The translations under genes were made by a program, and so were the position numbers. The notes under the pieces are model-generated. The model was not told the DNA's origin. It saw only the letters and a list, made by a program, of their open reading frames with translations, and did not search any database. 64,000 nt of DNA from Microbacterium sp. No. 7 (GTDB lineage: Bacteria; Actinomycetota; Actinomycetes; Actinomycetales; Microbacteriaceae): NCBI RefSeq assembly GCF_001314225.1, contig NZ_CP012697.1:3472001-3536000 (forward strand). Reading direction: 5' to 3'. Below are positions 18,082 to 27,133 of this stretch, one piece after another; position 1 is the stretch's first letter; the number at the start of each line of letters is the position of its first letter.

Positions 18082-18205
18082 CTCGGTGAACTGATGGTGC
18101 CAGCATCACATACGACTGCCCAGACGGTGCTGCAGGCCGACCACGCCCGCCAGGGGTAGCCAACTGAGAGACCGTGAAGGTGGCGCCCGTGCCGGACGTG
18201 GAGCA

Positions 18206-18280
18206 TCCCGCGCGCGGGCGAAGACGCTCCGCGCGCGGGAGCTGGTATCGTGCGGGCGGGCAAGTCGCCGATGCCCGCCC
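18206..18280 (-). terminator. two consecutive terminator hairpins
   Basis: The hairpin nearer the gene (18254-18280) pairs GGGCGGGCA with TGCCCGCCC across a 9-nt loop. The next (18206-18240) has a perfect 12-bp stem, TCCCGCGCGCGG with CCGCGCGCGGGA. Both follow the stop of the hydratase-aldolase at 18289. Confidence 0.8.
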
Positions 18281-18288
18281 GTTGGGCA

Positions 18289-19308
18289 TCAGGCTCGCGT
18301 GCGACCCTTCACGAACTCGCTGTCCGGCAGGTCGGTCACGGGCAGCCCCGAGGCGATGAGCGCCTGCCGGGCCTGCTTCATGAGGCGGTCGGGGATGCGG
18401 GGCGCCGGGGCGCGAAGTGCGCCGCCGTTGAACCCCGCAAGCCATTCCTGGTACTTCCAGCCGGTCCGGTTGATGACCGTGGTTCCGATTGCGGAGCCAG
18501 TCAGGATCGCGTTGTTGGCTGCTCGGGCCGGGGCCACCTGCCACCAGAGCTTCATGGCGGCTTCGTAGTCGCCACCGCGGGCGAGCTCGAACGCCTTCGG
18601 GAAGTAGTCGCTCATCCAGTTGGTGTTGCTGGTGCCGGAGAACTGGAAGTCGAGCACGGACATCAGCGGGATGGTCTCGCCCTCGATGGGGCAGGAGATG
18701 ACGACCTCATCGTGGAAGTGGTGGTACATCTCCATAACCCCGGGAATGCCGGGGTTGCCTTGCTCGGCCTTGATCGCGACGATGTTGGGGATCGTGTCGA
18801 GCACGTGGCGCACCCACGGCACCGGCATGCCGGCGTTGTCGATCCGCTCGAACCCCCAGGCCGGAAGGCCGAAGAGCATGACCCCAAGGTCAGTGGAGTC
18901 GGCAAGCGTCTTGGTGTAGTCGTACACCTCCTCGAGCGTCGTCGGCCAGAACGCGGTCGGGTACGAGAGCAGAACGCTGTCCACGCCCTCCTTCTCCGCG
19001 AGCTTCAGGGCTGCGATGTTCTCCTCGAGCGTGTTGAACGCCGCGTGGAAGAACAGCTGGAAGTCCGGCCCGGCGGCCTCCCGGGCCACCGCCGTGACCC
19101 GCGCGTTCTCCTCAGGCGTGATCGCGACCTCGGTGACCAGCAGTGTGCCGGCGAAGCCGAGTTCCTTGAGCTTGAGGATGTCGTGGCGGATCGCGTTCTC
19201 GTTGATGGCTGAGAAGTCGGGGGTGTACGACGGGATCGTCACCGCAATCGCGCCCTGCCAGTGCTGCTTCGCCCAGGCCCGTGCCTGGTCCTTCGTGTAA
19301 TCGACCAT
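18289..19308 (-). CDS. hydratase-aldolase of the DapA/NAL superfamily (NahE/PhdJ-like)
   Basis: 339 residues. Class I aldolase features: Schiff-base Lys in IVAIKAEQGN near 180 and the conserved Tyr in LLSYPTAFWP near 135. The long version (over 330 residues), with a Trp-rich middle (AFWPTTLEEVYDY, LPAWGFERI), fits trans-o-hydroxybenzylidenepyruvate hydratase-aldolases of polyaromatic pathways rather than biosynthetic DapA (about 295). It would hydrate an unsaturated 2-oxo acid and split off pyruvate, leaving an aldehyde for the divergent aldehyde dehydrogenase. Co-transcribed with the cyclodeaminase-like gene 9 bp upstream. Confidence 0.87.
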   Translation of the reverse strand: MVDYTKDQARAWAKQHWQGAIAVTIPSYTPDFSAINENAIRHDILKLKELGFAGTLLVTEVAITPEENARVTAVAREAAGPDFQLFFHAAFNTLEENIAALKLAEKEGVDSVLLSYPTAFWPTTLEEVYDYTKTLADSTDLGVMLFGLPAWGFERIDNAGMPVPWVRHVLDTIPNIVAIKAEQGNPGIPGVMEMYHHFHDEVVISCPIEGETIPLMSVLDFQFSGTSNTNWMSDYFPKAFELARGGDYEAAMKLWWQVAPARAANNAILTGSAIGTTVINRTGWKYQEWLAGFNGGALRAPAPRIPDRLMKQARQALIASGLPVTDLPDSEFVKGRTRA

Positions 19309-19317
19309 GGATTTCCT

Positions 19318-20331
19318 TTACTTTCGGGCGGTTACGATGCCGACGGGGAGAACGGTTCCGATCCCCTGTTGGCGCGCGAGATCGACGAGCGCCTCGGCGA
19401 CGACGATGTCCTGCAGGCCAGAGCCCGTCGATTTGTAGATGCGGATGCCGTGTTCGCGGTCGACAGGTGTGTTGCCGAGCAGCACGGAGTTGAGGGACAC
19501 GGTGATGCCGTCGACGTCGATCCCCGCAGCTCGGGCGGCGATCATGTCGCCGCTGCCATGCACGACCTCGTCGACACCGTCTGCGACTACCAGTGATGCG
19601 CGGGCGATGAGGTCGGCGGGCAGTTCACGCTGCCCGGGCGTGGTCGATCCGATCGAGACGATCGTCGCGTCTGCGCCGACCCACTCCGCTTGAATCGTCG
19701 GAGACTCGTCTCGGGATCGCGCCGCGCACAGGATCAGGTCCGCGCCGGTCGCTGCGGCCTCGGCAGAGTCGACGGGAACCACGGGAACGCCGAGGCTCTC
19801 AGCGAACTTCGCGGCAAACGCATCCCGGTTCGTCTTGGTGGGGCTGAACACGCTGACCAAGGCGAAATCGGCCACCAGGGAGAGCGCGCTCGTGTGCGAC
19901 TGCGCCTCGAAGCCGGATCCGATCACCCCCACTCGCAGCGGACGCCGCGGGATGATCGTCTCCGCCCCGACGGCACTGGTGGCTGCCGTGCGCAGTCCGG
20001 TGATGCGGTTGCCGTCCACCAGGGCGACCAGCGCCGCGGTGTCCTTGTCGAAGAGCGAGATGAGATAACTCACCTGCAGGCCATCGGCAAAGGAGCCGTT
20101 GATCGACTTCGCGCCGAACAGGCGACCGCTCGAGGGCACGGACGGCATGACGCGCATCCACTCACGCTTGCTGTCTGCGAAGATGCGACCAGGATTGCGA
20201 TGCTCGTCCTCGACGGCGGTGTAGGCGCTGCGGATCGCGGCGATGGCACTGGGCAGGTCCGACAAGGACTCGACATCCGCGTCGGTGAGGAACACTGGCA
20301 AGAGAGCCGGGGTTTCGCCGTGGGCGCTCAC
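19318..20331 (-). CDS. ornithine cyclodeaminase/mu-crystallin family NAD(P)-dependent enzyme
   Basis: 337 residues. Family signature FGAKSINGS, ITGLRTAATSAVGA, and the nucleotide-binding VGVIGSGFEAQSH near residue 132. Members are cyclodeaminases, ketimine reductases and alanine dehydrogenases, so the reaction stays open; a role on a 2-oxo acid or imine from the degradation route is an inference from the neighbouring hydratase-aldolase. GTG start with GGAG upstream. A perfect 14-bp palindrome lies in the divergent promoter region. Confidence 0.85.
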   Translation of the reverse strand: MSAHGETPALLPVFLTDADVESLSDLPSAIAAIRSAYTAVEDEHRNPGRIFADSKREWMRVMPSVPSSGRLFGAKSINGSFADGLQVSYLISLFDKDTAALVALVDGNRITGLRTAATSAVGAETIIPRRPLRVGVIGSGFEAQSHTSALSLVADFALVSVFSPTKTNRDAFAAKFAESLGVPVVPVDSAEAAATGADLILCAARSRDESPTIQAEWVGADATIVSIGSTTPGQRELPADLIARASLVVADGVDEVVHGSGDMIAARAAGIDVDGITVSLNSVLLGNTPVDREHGIRIYKSTGSGLQDIVVAEALVDLARQQGIGTVLPVGIVTARK

Positions 20332-20392
20332 AGGGTCACTCCTTCGTGCCGTCTTCGTTGAGGTCCAGCATGCCTTCCCATCAGGTTAGCAC

Positions 20393-20406
20393 ACGATACG
20401 TATCGT
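20393..20406. promoter_or_regulatory. putative shared operator, site 5 (perfect 14-bp palindrome)
   Basis: ACGATACGTATCGT is fully symmetric and is used here as the reference. It lies between two divergent units (cyclodeaminase-like/hydratase-aldolase and aldehyde dehydrogenase), 61 bp from one start and 53 bp from the other. Confidence 0.72.
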
Positions 20407-20459
20407 ACCGCATTCGCGTACACTCATCATGACACGAACGTCTCGAGGAGGAGAACGCA

Positions 20460-21836
20460 ATGGCGATCGCCACGATAAACCCCACCACCGGATCGACCGA
20501 GATGGTCATCGAGCCGCACGATCCGAGCGAGGTCGAGTCGCGGATCGCCGAGGCGGCCTCCGCAGCCGAAGCGCTGCGTGCGACCAGCTACGCCGAGCGG
20601 GCTAGCTGGATGCATGCTGCCGCCGACATCCTCGAAGACCAGGCGGAAGGCATCGGCGAGCTCATCACGGTCGAAATGGGCAAGCCCGTCCTACAGTCCG
20701 TGGCCGAGGTGCACAAATCGGTCAAGGCGATGCGCTTCTACGCGGACAACGCCGAGACCTTCCTCGCCGACGTGCCGCTCGATGACCCGTCCACGGTCGG
20801 CGCATCGCGGGCGTGGACCCGATACGAGCCCCTCGGCGTCGTACTCGCCGTCATGCCTTGGAACTATCCGCTGTGGCAGGTCATCCGCTTTGCCGCTCCC
20901 GCCCTCATGGCGGGCAACGCCGGCCTGCTCAAGCACGCCTCGAACGTGCCGCAATCGGCCTTGTTCCTCGACACCCTCTTCGAACGCGGTGGCTTCCCCA
21001 AGGGCTCATTCCGCGCCTTGCTGATCGGCGGTGGCGAAGTAGCCTCCGTGATCGCCGATCCGCGCGTCAAGGCCGTGACTCTCACCGGGTCCGAGCCGGC
21101 CGGACGCTCGGTCGCAGCGATCGCCGGCGACCACGTCAAGAAGTCGGTGCTCGAGCTCGGCGGCAGCGACCCGTTCATCGTGCTGGCCTCGGCCGACGTC
21201 CGCACGGCAGCTGCGACCGCGGTGAAGGCGCGCATCAACAACAATGGGCAGTCATGCATCGCTGGGAAGCGGTTCATCGTCCACACCGACGTCTACGACG
21301 AGTTTGCCGCCGAGTTTGCGAAGCTGATGTCGGAGCTCAGGGTCGGCGACCCGCTGCTTCGCGACACGGAAGTCGGCCCGGTGGCCACCGCATCCGGTCG
21401 CGACGACCTCGCGGAACTCGTCGACGATGCCCGGGCCAAGGGCGCGACCGTGCTCACCGGCGGATCCGCGCTGGACATGCCGGGCTGGTTCTACGCACCG
21501 ACCGTCATCGCCGACCTTCCCGACGACGCCCGCCTGGTACAGGAGGAGGCGTTCGGTCCCGTCGCCTCCCTGTACCGCGCGAAGGACAACGACGACGCGC
21601 TGCGCATCGCCAACCAGACCACATTCGGCCTGTCCAGCGCCGTGTGGACGAACGATCCCGACGAAGAGGCCTACTTCGTGTCACACCTCGACGCGGGTGC
21701 GGTGTTCATCAACGGCATGACCGTCTCCTACCAGGAGCTGCCCTTCGGGGGCATCAAGCGCTCTGGATTCGGACGCGAGCTCGCCGCGGTCGGGCAGCGG
21801 GAGTTCTGCAACCTCAAGACCGTGTGGAAGGCGTAG
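20460..21836 (+). CDS. NAD(P)-dependent aldehyde dehydrogenase (succinate-semialdehyde type)
   Basis: 458 residues. Motifs: MPWNYPLWQ, LTGSEPAGRSVA for the cofactor, general-base Glu in VLELGGSDPF, nucleophile Cys in NNGQSCIAGKRF, and EEAFGPVASLY. It oxidises an aldehyde to a carboxylate. Facing the hydratase-aldolase across a shared operator, it probably takes the aldehyde released there. Start at 20460 follows GAGGAGAAC. Confidence 0.92.
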   Translation: MAIATINPTTGSTEMVIEPHDPSEVESRIAEAASAAEALRATSYAERASWMHAAADILEDQAEGIGELITVEMGKPVLQSVAEVHKSVKAMRFYADNAETFLADVPLDDPSTVGASRAWTRYEPLGVVLAVMPWNYPLWQVIRFAAPALMAGNAGLLKHASNVPQSALFLDTLFERGGFPKGSFRALLIGGGEVASVIADPRVKAVTLTGSEPAGRSVAAIAGDHVKKSVLELGGSDPFIVLASADVRTAAATAVKARINNNGQSCIAGKRFIVHTDVYDEFAAEFAKLMSELRVGDPLLRDTEVGPVATASGRDDLAELVDDARAKGATVLTGGSALDMPGWFYAPTVIADLPDDARLVQEEAFGPVASLYRAKDNDDALRIANQTTFGLSSAVWTNDPDEEAYFVSHLDAGAVFINGMTVSYQELPFGGIKRSGFGRELAAVGQREFCNLKTVWKA

Positions 21837-21851
21837 TCGCCACCGCAAGCC

Positions 21852-21890
21852 GCATGCCTCCCGCGAGCCGTTGGCTCACGGGAGGCATGC
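21852..21890 (+). terminator. terminator between convergent genes
   Basis: 18-bp stem with one mismatch and a 3-nt loop (arms begin GCATGCCTCCCG and end CGGGAGGCATGC), 15 bp after the aldehyde dehydrogenase stop. The NHL-repeat gene ends on the other side at 21935, so it may serve both. Confidence 0.85.
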
Positions 21891-21934
21891 GCTCTTTGGT
21901 CGAGGTCAGCTGAAAGCTGGTCGCTCGCCGCGCG

Positions 21935-22966
21935 TCAGACCGATGACGCTCCGGCGGGTTCCTCAATCACTCGCAGCTTGTCAAGCCGCCCGCCGACCAG
22001 CCACTCGGCCAAGTACAGATTGCCCTCCGAGTCGAAGGCAGCGGCGTGCGGCGTATGGAACGCGCCGTCCTCCAGAGCGGGGCGCACCACCGCTCCGGCC
22101 TCGTTCACAGTGTTGGGCCAACCAGGGGCACCGGGGGGCGCGACCTGACCAAGCGAGCCGACACGCGAGTTGTCGGGACCGAGGATCGTCACCGAGCCGA
22201 AGAGTTCGGTCACGAAGAGATAGTCGCCTCGCTGTGCGAAGCCGCCCGGGAAGATGAAGAACTCCTCACCAAAGGTCCGCAGGTACTCACCGGTGAGACT
22301 GAATACCTGGATGCGCTTGTTGATCCGGTCGGCGACGAGAAGTTCGGGCTCGCCACGCCGACGGTCGATGAATACCGCGTGCGGATGCTTGAACTCCCCG
22401 GCGCCCTCGGCTCCGGTCAGCGTCGTCAGCAGGTTGCCGTCCCGGTCGAAGCGGAGCACCAACGCCTGCCCGTACGGGTCGCACACCCAGATGTCGCCAG
22501 AACCCTGATCGTCGACGGCGACCTGACCGGGCGAGAAACTGCCCTCGCGGTAGGCGTCGAGGCCTGGGGCGGTGATCCGAAGCAACTCGGTGCCATCGAG
22601 CGTGTATTTCACGACTGCTCCGTGCACCGGCTCGGCGTCAGCCTCGTACGAGCCGTCCTCCTGCGGGCGGTTCTTGGTGCCGATGTCGGAGATCCAGAGG
22701 AACTGCTCGTCGCCCTCCCTGGTGAGGAACAGGCCGTGGCCTTCGACCACGTCGGGCGTCCAGCTCGTGATCAGCTCGCCCGCCGTGTTGAGCACCAGCA
22801 CCTCGGGACGGTCGACCGCGAACGTGATGATTCGGTCGTCGTCGGTGACGACGAGCCCGTGGTGTGCCCAGCCGGTCGAACTGCCGTCGTGGTGACCGTC
22901 CGCTCCCCACCCGGATTGCCATTCGTACGTGAATCCACCGCCGGCGGTGGTTGCGCCTGATGTCAT
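21935..22966 (-). CDS. NHL-repeat beta-propeller protein
   Basis: 343 residues, no signal peptide. Repeated blades of the form G-E-x-L-x-x-W and D-x-x-G-N-L-Y/L (DRDGNLLTTL, DSEGNLYLAE, DRINKRIQVF, GEFKHPHAVFIDRR) show a six-bladed propeller like those of peptidyl-alpha-hydroxyglycine lyases and gluconolactonase-like enzymes. It may be a lactonase or a scaffold; no catalytic residue is certain. Start 22966 preferred over 22981 because AAGGGAA precedes it. Downstream of the thioesterase by 60 bp, perhaps in the same unit. Confidence 0.75.
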   Translation of the reverse strand: MTSGATTAGGGFTYEWQSGWGADGHHDGSSTGWAHHGLVVTDDDRIITFAVDRPEVLVLNTAGELITSWTPDVVEGHGLFLTREGDEQFLWISDIGTKNRPQEDGSYEADAEPVHGAVVKYTLDGTELLRITAPGLDAYREGSFSPGQVAVDDQGSGDIWVCDPYGQALVLRFDRDGNLLTTLTGAEGAGEFKHPHAVFIDRRRGEPELLVADRINKRIQVFSLTGEYLRTFGEEFFIFPGGFAQRGDYLFVTELFGSVTILGPDNSRVGSLGQVAPPGAPGWPNTVNEAGAVVRPALEDGAFHTPHAAAFDSEGNLYLAEWLVGGRLDKLRVIEEPAGASSV

Positions 22967-23026
22967 CGAGGTTCCCTTCATGTGTGGTCCATCTGGACAG
23001 GACGGTCCGACGCGCGTCGGACCGGG

Positions 23027-23428
23027 TCAGTTCCGGCGAACCGCTCGGGCGGTGCCGCGGTAGACGGCGATCGTGCGCTCTTCCATGAGCACGTCCACAT
23101 CGATGACGGCGCGACGATCGTCGTGGAACGTCGTGCGAGCGACGGCCGTCAAAAGTACCCCCGGCTTCGACGGCGAGAGGTACTGGATCATGGCGTCCGC
23201 GGTGACCGACCGACCGAGCACGCTGATCGCCGCGGCTGCGAACGTCTGGTCGGCCAGCGCGAACACTACGCCGCCGTGCGTGAAACCCGTGCCGTTGGCC
23301 TGTTCTTCGGTAGGTGTCACCCGCACTGTCGCGCAGCCACCGGATGCTTCGATCACATCGAAGCCGAACCACGCGAGCGACGGCTCACCGAACATCGCCT
23401 CGACGACACCCTCGTCGACGGCGCTCAC
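23027..23428 (-). CDS. PaaI-like hotdog thioesterase
   Basis: 133 residues with the hotdog motif TGFTHGGVVFALADQTF and the later DAMIQYLSPSKPG. It hydrolyses aryl- or acyl-CoA thioesters, often rescuing CoA from dead-end intermediates in aromatic degradation. Overlaps the thiolase stop by 4 bp, so it is translationally coupled to it. Confidence 0.88.
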   Translation of the reverse strand: MSAVDEGVVEAMFGEPSLAWFGFDVIEASGGCATVRVTPTEEQANGTGFTHGGVVFALADQTFAAAAISVLGRSVTADAMIQYLSPSKPGVLLTAVARTTFHDDRRAVIDVDVLMEERTIAVYRGTARAVRRN

Positions 23429-24645
23429 GACAGGCGCTCCACGACGAGGGCCATGCCCTGACCGCCGCCGACGCAGAGCGTCGCCAACCCGAGTGTCGCA
23501 TCGCGTTCGCGAAGGGCGCGGGTGAGCGTTCCCGTGAGCCGCACGCCGGTGGCGCCGAAGGGATGACCGAGCGCAATGGCACCGCCGTGGACGTTGACCT
23601 TGTCGGGGTCGGCGCCCAGCTGGCGGACGACGGGGACAACCTGCGCAGCGAACGCCTCGTTCAGCTCGATGAGGTCGATGTCCTCGACCGTGAGGCCGAG
23701 TCGCCGCAGCAGTTTCTGGGTGGCAGGCACCGGGCCGAGGCCCATGATCTCCGGCGAAAGGGCGGCCGCGCCGGCGCCCAGAATGCGTGCAAGCGGAGTG
23801 ATGCCGAGTTCCTGCGCGCGGGCCGCGCTCATGAGTACGGCCGCAGATGCACCGTCGTTCAGTGGACTCGCGTTGCCTGCTGTGACCGTGCCGCCTTCGC
23901 GGAACGCTGGCCGGAGGCCGGCGAGGATGTCCGACGTCGTGCCCGGGCGCGGGCCGTCATCGGTGGTCACGATCGCACCGTCTGCGAGGGTGTGCGGTGC
24001 GATCTCCCCTTCGAAATAGCCAGCCTCGACCGCGGCCACCGCGCGCTGCTGCGACCGGAGTGCCCAGTCGTCCTGGTCCTGCCGAGTCGTGCCGGTGTTG
24101 CGTGCGACGAACTCGGCGGTGATTCCCATCGCGATGTACGGATCCGGCGTCAGGCCTTCCGCTCTCGGATCCGTCCACAGCTCGTCCGACGAGAAGATCG
24201 CCTCGGCGCGCGCGGCGACCTTCTCGGTTCCCGGGTAGACGTTTGTCGGGTTCGGCGGAGTCGTCGACGTCGACTCCATTCCGGCCACGAGGAACGCATC
24301 ACCGTCCCCGGCCCGGATGGCGCGCGCCGCCGCCGCGGTCGCCTGCAGCGAAGACGCGCAGAAGCGGTTGATCGTCGCGCCCGGCAGCGAGTCGTATCCG
24401 GCGTAGACCGCGACACGACGAGCAACGTTGTCGCCCTGCGCCCCCTCCGGCACCGCAGTGCCGAGATAGAAGTCGTCAAGGGTCGACGGGTCGAGCCCGG
24501 GGACCTCCGCGAGGGCCGCTCGCACAGCAGTGAGGGCGAGATCTTCCGGGCGCTCCGCGGCCAATGAGCCTTTTCGAGCGCGTCCGAATGCGGTGCGCTT
24601 GTATGCGACGATGACGGCGTCGTTCGGTGTGAGGTCTGTGGTCAC
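23425..24645 (-). CDS. acetyl-CoA acyltransferase (thiolase)
   Basis: 406 residues. Catalytic Cys in INRFCASSLQATAAA near residue 90, His in GGAIALGHPFGATG, and the second Cys in LCVGGGQG near the C-terminus. Cleaves a 3-oxoacyl-CoA to acetyl-CoA plus a shortened acyl-CoA (or the reverse). GTG at 24645, preceded by GGGAGGAC, is the best start; the open frame extends 37 codons further without a binding site. Near its promoter is a candidate operator. Confidence 0.93.
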   Translation of the reverse strand: MTTDLTPNDAVIVAYKRTAFGRARKGSLAAERPEDLALTAVRAALAEVPGLDPSTLDDFYLGTAVPEGAQGDNVARRVAVYAGYDSLPGATINRFCASSLQATAAAARAIRAGDGDAFLVAGMESTSTTPPNPTNVYPGTEKVAARAEAIFSSDELWTDPRAEGLTPDPYIAMGITAEFVARNTGTTRQDQDDWALRSQQRAVAAVEAGYFEGEIAPHTLADGAIVTTDDGPRPGTTSDILAGLRPAFREGGTVTAGNASPLNDGASAAVLMSAARAQELGITPLARILGAGAAALSPEIMGLGPVPATQKLLRRLGLTVEDIDLIELNEAFAAQVVPVVRQLGADPDKVNVHGGAIALGHPFGATGVRLTGTLTRALRERDATLGLATLCVGGGQGMALVVERLS

Positions 24646-24681
24646 GGCGATGTGTCCTCCCGATCGTTGAACCAGATCGGT

Positions 24682-24699
24682 CCATATCGTATCGTATCG
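24682..24699. promoter_or_regulatory. putative shared operator, site 6 (degenerate)
   Basis: Two overlapping copies of CGTATCG (24688-24694 and 24693-24699) upstream of the thiolase gene. They form a direct rather than inverted repeat, so this is the weakest member of the set. Confidence 0.4.
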
Positions 24700-24830
24700 G
24701 TCTCCGACAAGAAGCGCGAGTGCACGTGGGCGCCAATCGCCTCTTGAAGACCCCACGGGGCACGTCCGCGCGCCTCACTACCGGCCACCTCGGGGCCGAC
24801 GTCAATATCGCATGTGCTCTGCACGAGAGG

Positions 24831-25748
24831 TCATCGGGTCTCTTCCGGATCGCCGGCCGCGCTCGGTCCGAGGGTGCGAGCCGCCGCTTCCACCGCCGCA
24901 GCGATGGGCGGGCGAGGCTCGTCCGCAAGTTGGGCGAGAGCGATCGGCACCGTGAGAGCGGGGCTCACGAGGGGGACGACACAGAGGGCCGATGAGTGAA
25001 GCTCGGTCCCGAGTGCCGACTTGGGCACGACCGCGACCCACTGGCCGGTGCTGACGAGCGCGAGGAGTCCTTCCACCGAGTCTGTCTCGATGCGCGGCGT
25101 CAGCGTGATGCCACGGGCTTCGAGGGCAGAGTCGAGCAGTTGCCGCGCCCGCATGTGCGGCTCAAGAAGGCAGAGAGACAGAGCGGCGAGCTCCTCCCCC
25201 GATAGTTCGGTGCGACCCTCACCGAGGATCTGCTGCGACCCGACCACAACCATCGTCTCCTCGTACAGCGGCGTGACGAGGAGGTCCTCGGCATCGTCGA
25301 CGGACGGATGAATGAGCCCTGCGTCGAGCTCGTAGTGACGGATGCGGCGAACGATCTCCTCCGTCGTGAGCCCGGTGGTCATCCGTACACGCGTGAGCGG
25401 GTGGCGGCTCGTCAACGCGGTCAGCAGAGTCGCGGCACGCTCGACCGCCGACGGGATGACGCCGAAGCGGACTTCGGAGTTCAGCTTTCCCCGCGCGGCG
25501 GCCAGCTCGTCGCGGAGCGCTCGGTCGTCAGCGAGGACTCGACGTGCCCACACGAGCGCGAGCTGCCCTTCTGGGGTAAGTCCTTCAAACACGCGACCAC
25601 GTCGCACAAGTGGCACACCGAGCTCGATCTCGAGCTTCCGGATGGCCTCGGAGAGGGCAGACGGCGACACAAAACAGGATGCCGCCGCCCGACCGAAATG
25701 CTGTTCGCGGGCGACGGCGACGAAGTACTCGAGCTGCGTGAGCTGCAT
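24831..25748 (-). CDS. LysR-family transcriptional regulator
   Basis: 305 residues. HTH around GRAAASCFVSPSALSEAIRKLE and a co-inducer domain with VRFGVIPSAVERA. This subgroup (MQLTQLEYFVAVAREQHFG) differs from the two NodD-like regulators. It lies between the formate dehydrogenase and the thiolase and is separated from the former by a strong hairpin, so it is probably expressed on its own; its targets are unknown. Confidence 0.9.
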   Translation of the reverse strand: MQLTQLEYFVAVAREQHFGRAAASCFVSPSALSEAIRKLEIELGVPLVRRGRVFEGLTPEGQLALVWARRVLADDRALRDELAAARGKLNSEVRFGVIPSAVERAATLLTALTSRHPLTRVRMTTGLTTEEIVRRIRHYELDAGLIHPSVDDAEDLLVTPLYEETMVVVGSQQILGEGRTELSGEELAALSLCLLEPHMRARQLLDSALEARGITLTPRIETDSVEGLLALVSTGQWVAVVPKSALGTELHSSALCVVPLVSPALTVPIALAQLADEPRPPIAAAVEAAARTLGPSAAGDPEETR

Positions 25749-25756
25749 TCGCTTCC

Positions 25757-25800
25757 CCTACGGTGCGGGTGTGCCGACGATATCGCACCCGCACCGTAGG
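25757..25800 (-). terminator. terminator downstream of formate dehydrogenase
   Basis: Perfect 15-bp inverted repeat (CCTACGGTGCGGGTG) with a 14-nt loop, 32 bp after the formate dehydrogenase stop and directly upstream of the lysR start. The position would also allow a role in lysR control. Confidence 0.75.
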
Positions 25801-25832
25801 AGATTCGGTGTCGTGCTCTGTGGGGACGGGGC

Positions 25833-26993
25833 TCAGTCCTTCTTAGCGTAGGAGTGCGCGCCGGTGCCGGCGTAGGCGCCGCCCTCGACGATCAGGTACT
25901 CGGGTCTGATCGGCTGCCCGGAGAGGAAGTTCTCCAGGATCTCGCGCGTACCGGCGGCGTAGCGCGCCTGCGCGGTAAGCGTCGTGCCGGAGGTGTGCGG
26001 TGTCATGCCGTGGTGCGGCATGGTTCGCCATGGATGATCAGCCGGTGCGGGCTGAGGGTACCACACATCGCCCGCGTAGCCGGCGAGCTGGCCGCTCTCC
26101 AACGCACGCACGATCGCGTCCTGATCGGCGATCGCACCGCGGGCCGGGTTGACGATGTAGGAGCCGCGGCGCATCGTCGAGAGCAGCTCGTCGTCGAGCA
26201 GTCCATGTGTCTCCGCGGTGAGCGGCGCGTGGACGGTGAGGACGTCGACGTTCTTGACGAGCGACTGGATGTCCTCGTGGAAGGTCAGACCGAGCGTCTC
26301 CTCGACCTCGGCGGGGAGGCGGTAGCGGTCGGTGTAGTGCAGCCGGACATCGAACGGCGCAAGCCGCTCGAGCACGGCACGGCCGATGCGGCCAGCGGCG
26401 AAGACTCCGACATCCATGCCCTCCAGGTCATAGGAGCGGGTCACAGCGTCGGCGATGTTCCAGCCGCCGTCTACGACGATCTGGTACTGCGGGATGTAGT
26501 CGCGAACGAGCGCGAGCACCTGCATCACCGTGTGCTCCGCGACGCTGATCGAGTTGCAGTAGGTCACCTCGGCAACGGTGATCCCCTTCTCGATCGCGGC
26601 CGGCAGGTCGACGTGGTCAGATCCGATCCCCGCGGTGATCGCGATCTGCAGCTTCTCCGCCTTCGCAAGGCGCTCGGGCGTCAGATAGGCCGGCCAGAAC
26701 GGCTGCGAGATGACCACATCAGCATCGGCCAGTTCGCGATCGAGGACGGAGTCGGCGCCGTCCTTGCTGTCCGTGACCACGACGTCGTGCCCGAGGCTCT
26801 CCAGCCACTTCACCAGTCCGAGACCGCCGGACACCGAGCCGAGCAGCTCGCCCGGCGTGAAGTCGATCGCGCTCGGCGTCGGCAGCGTCTGCCCGTTCGG
26901 GTAGCGCTCGATCACCGGCAGCGAGTCCCGAGCGTACGCAGGCGGGTGGCCGGCCTCCGGATCCGGGTAAAGAACGATCAGCACCTTCGCCAT
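25833..26993 (-). CDS. fdh: NAD-dependent formate dehydrogenase
   Basis: 386 residues, the length of cofactor-free bacterial formate dehydrogenases (Pseudomonas sp. 101 type). Oxidises formate to CO2 and makes NADH. Diagnostic segments: QPFWPAYLTPERLAKA, TAGIGSDHVDL, CNSISVAEH with the formate-binding Asn, NAD site FAAGRIGRAV (A replaces the usual first Gly, as in the Pseudomonas enzyme's AAGRIG), catalytic Arg in NPARGAI, and PQPAPADHPWRTMP with HTSGTTLTAQARY containing the catalytic His. Its presence beside O-demethylase-type P450s fits clearance of formaldehyde-derived formate and NADH supply. Confidence 0.97.
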   Translation of the reverse strand: MAKVLIVLYPDPEAGHPPAYARDSLPVIERYPNGQTLPTPSAIDFTPGELLGSVSGGLGLVKWLESLGHDVVVTDSKDGADSVLDRELADADVVISQPFWPAYLTPERLAKAEKLQIAITAGIGSDHVDLPAAIEKGITVAEVTYCNSISVAEHTVMQVLALVRDYIPQYQIVVDGGWNIADAVTRSYDLEGMDVGVFAAGRIGRAVLERLAPFDVRLHYTDRYRLPAEVEETLGLTFHEDIQSLVKNVDVLTVHAPLTAETHGLLDDELLSTMRRGSYIVNPARGAIADQDAIVRALESGQLAGYAGDVWYPQPAPADHPWRTMPHHGMTPHTSGTTLTAQARYAAGTREILENFLSGQPIRPEYLIVEGGAYAGTGAHSYAKKD

Positions 26994-27073
26994 CTGTTGA
27001 CCTCCGCGTCATTGAGCACACTCGTGCGTTCTTCAGTCTGGATCCAGGGCCGCGAGGACTCCATCCGGCGGTT

Positions 27074-27085
27074 CCGCACGTGCGG
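27074..27085. promoter_or_regulatory. 12-bp palindrome upstream of formate dehydrogenase
   Basis: CCGCACGTGCGG, perfectly symmetric, 80 bp upstream of the formate dehydrogenase start. The core CGCACGTGCG recurs 29 bp upstream of the broken P450 gene (39579-39588). A regulatory role is a guess. Confidence 0.35.
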
Positions 27086-27133
27086 TCGGCGATGGAGAAC
27101 ACCGACTGACGGGTTTCACGGGCGAAGGAGTGG

